Positions 61,610 to 64,000 of a stretch of DNA of 64,000 nt are shown piece by piece. The notes beneath the pieces were generated by a model that saw only the letters and a list, made by a program, of their open reading frames with translations, was not told the DNA's origin and made no database searches. Source of the stretch: Clostridia bacterium. GTDB lineage: Bacteria > Bacillota > Clostridia > Christensenellales > Aristaeellaceae. The translations under genes and the position numbers were made by a program. The DNA is taken from contig JAFUBA010000127.1 of the NCBI GenBank assembly GCA_017460395.1, positions 1 to 64,000 on the forward strand. The letters are read 5' to 3'. Positions within the stretch are counted from its first letter, which is position 1; each line of letters opens with the position of its first letter.

Positions 61610-62887
61610 TTACCTGTAGAGAATGTCCGAGCGCTTGGGGCCGTTGGACACCATATGGATCGGCACACCGCAGGTGGACTCGATGAAGTCCACATACTTT
61701 TTGCAGTTTTCCGGCAGATCCTCATACCTCTTCACGTCCCGGATATCCTGCTTCCAGCCGGGCAGTGTATCGAGAACGGGCTTGCAGTGCATGAGCACGG
61801 GGGTGGCCGGGAAGTTCCGGATGATCTCGCCCTCTTTTGTCTCATAGCCCACGCACACGGGGATCTCATCGAGGTATCCCAGCACGTCCAGGTTGGTCAG
61901 CACCACCTCGGTCGCGCCCTGGACCATGACGCCGTAGCGGGTGGCGACGGCATCGAACCAGCCCACGGATCTCGGCCGCCCGGTGGTGGCGCCGTATTCG
62001 CCCTTGTCACCGCCGCGGTCACGCAGTTCCTTGGCCGCATCTCCGAAGATTTCGCTCACAAAGGGGCCCGCGCCGACGGCGCTGGAGTAGGCCTTGGTGA
62101 CGGCATAGATCTTCTTGAGGCTCATGGGGCTGACCCCCGCGCCGATGCACCCGAAGCCCGCCAGGGGCGAGGAGGACGTGGTATAGGGATAGATGCCGTG
62201 ATCGGGGTCGCGCAGGGTACCCAGCTGGCCCTCCAGCAATATGACCTTCCCCGCCCGGTCCGCCTCGTGGAGAAAGAGCGTCGTGTCCGCCACCATGGGG
62301 CGGATCGTCTCGGCCAGGCCCTGAAGATATGCGACCATCTTCTCAAGATCCACGGGCTCCTTGTGATAGAGGTGCTCAAGGAGCGCGTTCTTTTTGACCA
62401 GGGCGATTTCCAGCCTCTCCCGCAGAATCTCCTCATCGTAGAGCTGGCAGACCTGAAGGCCGGTCTTTGCGTACTTGTCGGAATAGAAGGGGGCAATGCC
62501 GGACTTGGTGGACCCGAAGGACTGCTTGCCCAGACGCTCCTCCTCAAACTTGTCAAAATCCACATGATAGGGCAGCAGGACCTGCGCCCTGTCAGAAATC
62601 ATGAGACGGGGGGATGGGACACCGCCCGCCTCGAGCTGGTCGAGTTCCCTGAGCAGTGCTTCGACGTTCAGCGCCACGCCGGGGCCGATCACGTTCACCA
62701 CATCCTGGTGAAACACGCCCGAGGGCAGAAGATGCAGTGAAAACCGTCCAAAATCATTGATAATCGTATGCCCTGCATTGGCACCGCCCTGAAAGCGGAC
62801 CACCACATCGCTCTTTTCCGCGAGAAGGTCGGTGACCTTCCCTTTTCCTTCATCGCCCCAATTGGCGCCTACCACAGCCTGGACCAT
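61610..62887 (-). CDS. purA: Adenylosuccinate synthetase
   Basis: PurA joins IMP and aspartate using GTP, the first committed step to AMP. The 425-residue protein has GANWGDEGKGKVTDLLA (GTP loop, residues 7-23), RFQGGANAGHTI, the PRSVGWFDAVATRYG segment (about residue 295-310), the TNLDVLGYLDEI segment with the TKxD-like guanine site diverged, and TTGRPRSVG. GAGGAGG precedes the ATG. No other purine genes adjoin it. Confidence 0.96.
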   Translation of the reverse strand: MVQAVVGANWGDEGKGKVTDLLAEKSDVVVRFQGGANAGHTIINDFGRFSLHLLPSGVFHQDVVNVIGPGVALNVEALLRELDQLEAGGVPSPRLMISDRAQVLLPYHVDFDKFEEERLGKQSFGSTKSGIAPFYSDKYAKTGLQVCQLYDEEILRERLEIALVKKNALLEHLYHKEPVDLEKMVAYLQGLAETIRPMVADTTLFLHEADRAGKVILLEGQLGTLRDPDHGIYPYTTSSSPLAGFGCIGAGVSPMSLKKIYAVTKAYSSAVGAGPFVSEIFGDAAKELRDRGGDKGEYGATTGRPRSVGWFDAVATRYGVMVQGATEVVLTNLDVLGYLDEIPVCVGYETKEGEIIRNFPATPVLMHCKPVLDTLPGWKQDIRDVKRYEDLPENCKKYVDFIESTCGVPIHMVSNGPKRSDILYR

Positions 62888-62954
62888 CTGGGCCAGTCCT
62901 CCTCACATCGTTGAAATCGATTTTCCTGCCTGCCGTGCCTGCACGCAGACAGAT

Positions 62955-62987
62955 CAAAACGGCACAGCCCCTTTTTGAGGCTGTGCC
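62955..62987 (-). terminator. Intrinsic terminator of the phosphofructokinase gene
   Basis: A perfect 9 bp stem (62961-62969 with 62979-62987) followed by GTTTT on the minus strand, about 100 bp after the stop. It lies directly before purA, in a gap where no clear purA promoter was seen. Confidence 0.82.
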
Positions 62988-63090
62988 CTGCAGGCGACAC
63001 ATACGTTCACCCGGGCGGGCAGGCAGATTATACCGCAAACCCGCAAAGATGTACAATCATCTGAAAAGAAGGCCCGTTTCCTGGACGCGC

Positions 63091-64000
63091 TCAGGCTTCC
63101 CGGATGATGTGCCTTGGCAGACCGCCGATGTAGATGGGCGTCAGCTCCGCCTGGATGAGCGGCTTTGCGTAGGCGATGAAGGCCGACGTCATGTCCGTCT
63201 TGTAACTGTTGACCCACTCGGAGGGCACCTTGCGCTCCCGGTTGATCACCTCCGCCACGTCCACCATCTCGGTGGCGCAGATGTACGGATCATCCGAGGT
63301 GCGAAGGGTGGCCACCATTTCCCCTGTGTGGCCGTCAAAGCCGGCCCGCACGGCGGCGCCGCCCAACTGGTACGCCTCTGTGATGTCCACGCGGCTGGTC
63401 AGATGACCGGCGCAGCGCTGGAGCGTCGAGAGCTCGATGGCCCGGGTCTTGACCTGCAGCTGCTCACGGACGATTCTGCAAAGATACTGTGCGGTGCCGC
63501 TCAGGTCCATGTGGCCGAAGGCATCCACCAGCTTTTCCTCGCCCGACAGCTCGCACACATACTGCCCGTCGGACGTGCGCACGCCCTCGCTCACGGCCAC
63601 CACGATGCTCTTCTTGCTCTCCATCATCGTCTTCACCTTGGCGATGAAGCGGTCCGGGTGGAAGGGCAGCTCCGGCAGGCAGATGAGGTCCACGCCCTCG
63701 CAGTCATCGCCCCGGGCCAGCGCCGCCGCGGCCGTCAGCCAGCCGGTATTGCGGCCCATCACCTGCACGATGGTCACCATGGGCATGTCGTACACCGCCG
63801 CATCCCGTATGATCTCCTTCATGGTCACGGCCACATACTTTGCGGCGGATCCATAGCCCGCCGTGTGGTCCGTGAGGGCCACATCATTGTCCACCGTCAT
63901 GGGCACGCAGATGAAGCGGACCTCACTGTGGATCTGCCGGCCATAGGCAGACAGCTTCCTCACCGTATCGATGGCGTCCGTGCCGCCGACCATCAGGAAG
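63091..64000 (-). CDS. 6-phosphofructokinase family protein with atypical active-site residues (partial)
   Basis: About 303 residues of a PFK, with its N-terminus beyond the window end. PFK phosphorylates fructose 6-phosphate in glycolysis, using ATP or pyrophosphate. Visible marks are FLMVGGTDAIDT (the G-G-D-x loop), VPMTVDNDV (catalytic TxDND), HTAGYGSAAKY, VQVMGRNTGWLTAA and VSEGV. ATP enzymes usually have Gly and Gly at the two phosphate-donor positions (104 and 124), and pyrophosphate enzymes Asp and Lys. Here the loop has Asp but the second site has Met (VPMT). The phosphate donor therefore cannot be assigned. The C-terminal part is also longer than in short ATP-PFKs. Confidence 0.88.
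   Translation of the reverse strand, partial: FLMVGGTDAIDTVRKLSAYGRQIHSEVRFICVPMTVDNDVALTDHTAGYGSAAKYVAVTMKEIIRDAAVYDMPMVTIVQVMGRNTGWLTAAAALARGDDCEGVDLICLPELPFHPDRFIAKVKTMMESKKSIVVAVSEGVRTSDGQYVCELSGEEKLVDAFGHMDLSGTAQYLCRIVREQLQVKTRAIELSTLQRCAGHLTSRVDITEAYQLGGAAVRAGFDGHTGEMVATLRTSDDPYICATEMVDVAEVINRERKVPSEWVNSYKTDMTSAFIAYAKPLIQAELTPIYIGGLPRHIIREA

Overview
The window reads as a 64 kb piece of chromosome from an anaerobic, GC-rich Bacillota of the Clostridia type. The grounds are strong GGAGG ribosome sites, sigma-A-like promoters, a group-B type [FeFe]-hydrogenase, lysine synthesis through DapL and DapF, a YhaM exonuclease, an MnmM (YtqB) tRNA methylase, SH3b-repeat surface proteins, and an F-type ATP synthase whose c subunit carries a sodium-binding signature. 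A Christensenellales-like gut or rumen anaerobe is my guess from style, not something I can prove. I see no phage, no CRISPR array and no complete insertion sequence. I also recognise no dedicated transcription factor anywhere in the window.

Layout. 1-4.3 kb (minus): a peptide ABC transporter (dppA-dppB-dppC) that ends in an ATPase gene broken just after its Walker A motif. 4.3-8.2 kb: a DMSO-reductase-family molybdoenzyme fused to a C-terminal SGNH hydrolase, divergent from a mobA-like cofactor gene. 8.3-9.2 kb: tmRNA and smpB as one unit. 10.5-14.5 kb (plus): proA, a HAD phosphatase, a GNAT acetyltransferase, rluB-like and mnmM. 14.5-22.3 kb: the complete F-ATPase operon atpZ-I-B-E-F-H-A-G-D-C, then tRNA-Ser(GGA). 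22.6-29.3 kb: a seven-repeat SH3b protein, argH, a class-C serine hydrolase, queG and upp. 29.5-33.4 kb: a small conserved protein with the hydrogenase-like gene, then dapF-dapL. 33.5-34.6 kb: a two-gene membrane/coiled-coil module of unknown function. 34.8-41.4 kb: a secreted GH13 enzyme and a complete maltodextrin-type ABC transporter. 41.4-45.1 kb: an SGNH hydrolase, an amidohydrolase and a VanZ-SGNH-like fusion. 45.2-50.1 kb: livJHMGF. 50.3-55.8 kb: rplI-dnaB-yhaM-lipoprotein-S41 protease. 56-64 kb: rnpB, a polysaccharide deacetylase, an MBL-fold/lamin-tail protein, tadA, hisH-hisF-hisC, purA and an atypical phosphofructokinase cut by the window end.

How it fits together. The three transporters (peptides, maltodextrin, branched-chain amino acids) feed a fermentative metabolism. 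Each has a stem-loop right after its binding-protein gene, a common way to make more binding protein than membrane parts. The ATP synthase signature predicts sodium coupling, and its a subunit carries about 60 extra residues that look like two added membrane helices. The most unusual items are the molybdoenzyme-SGNH fusion, the enlarged a subunit, the VanZ-SGNH fusion, the unknown two-gene module, the atypical phosphofructokinase active site and the disrupted transporter ATPase at the left edge.
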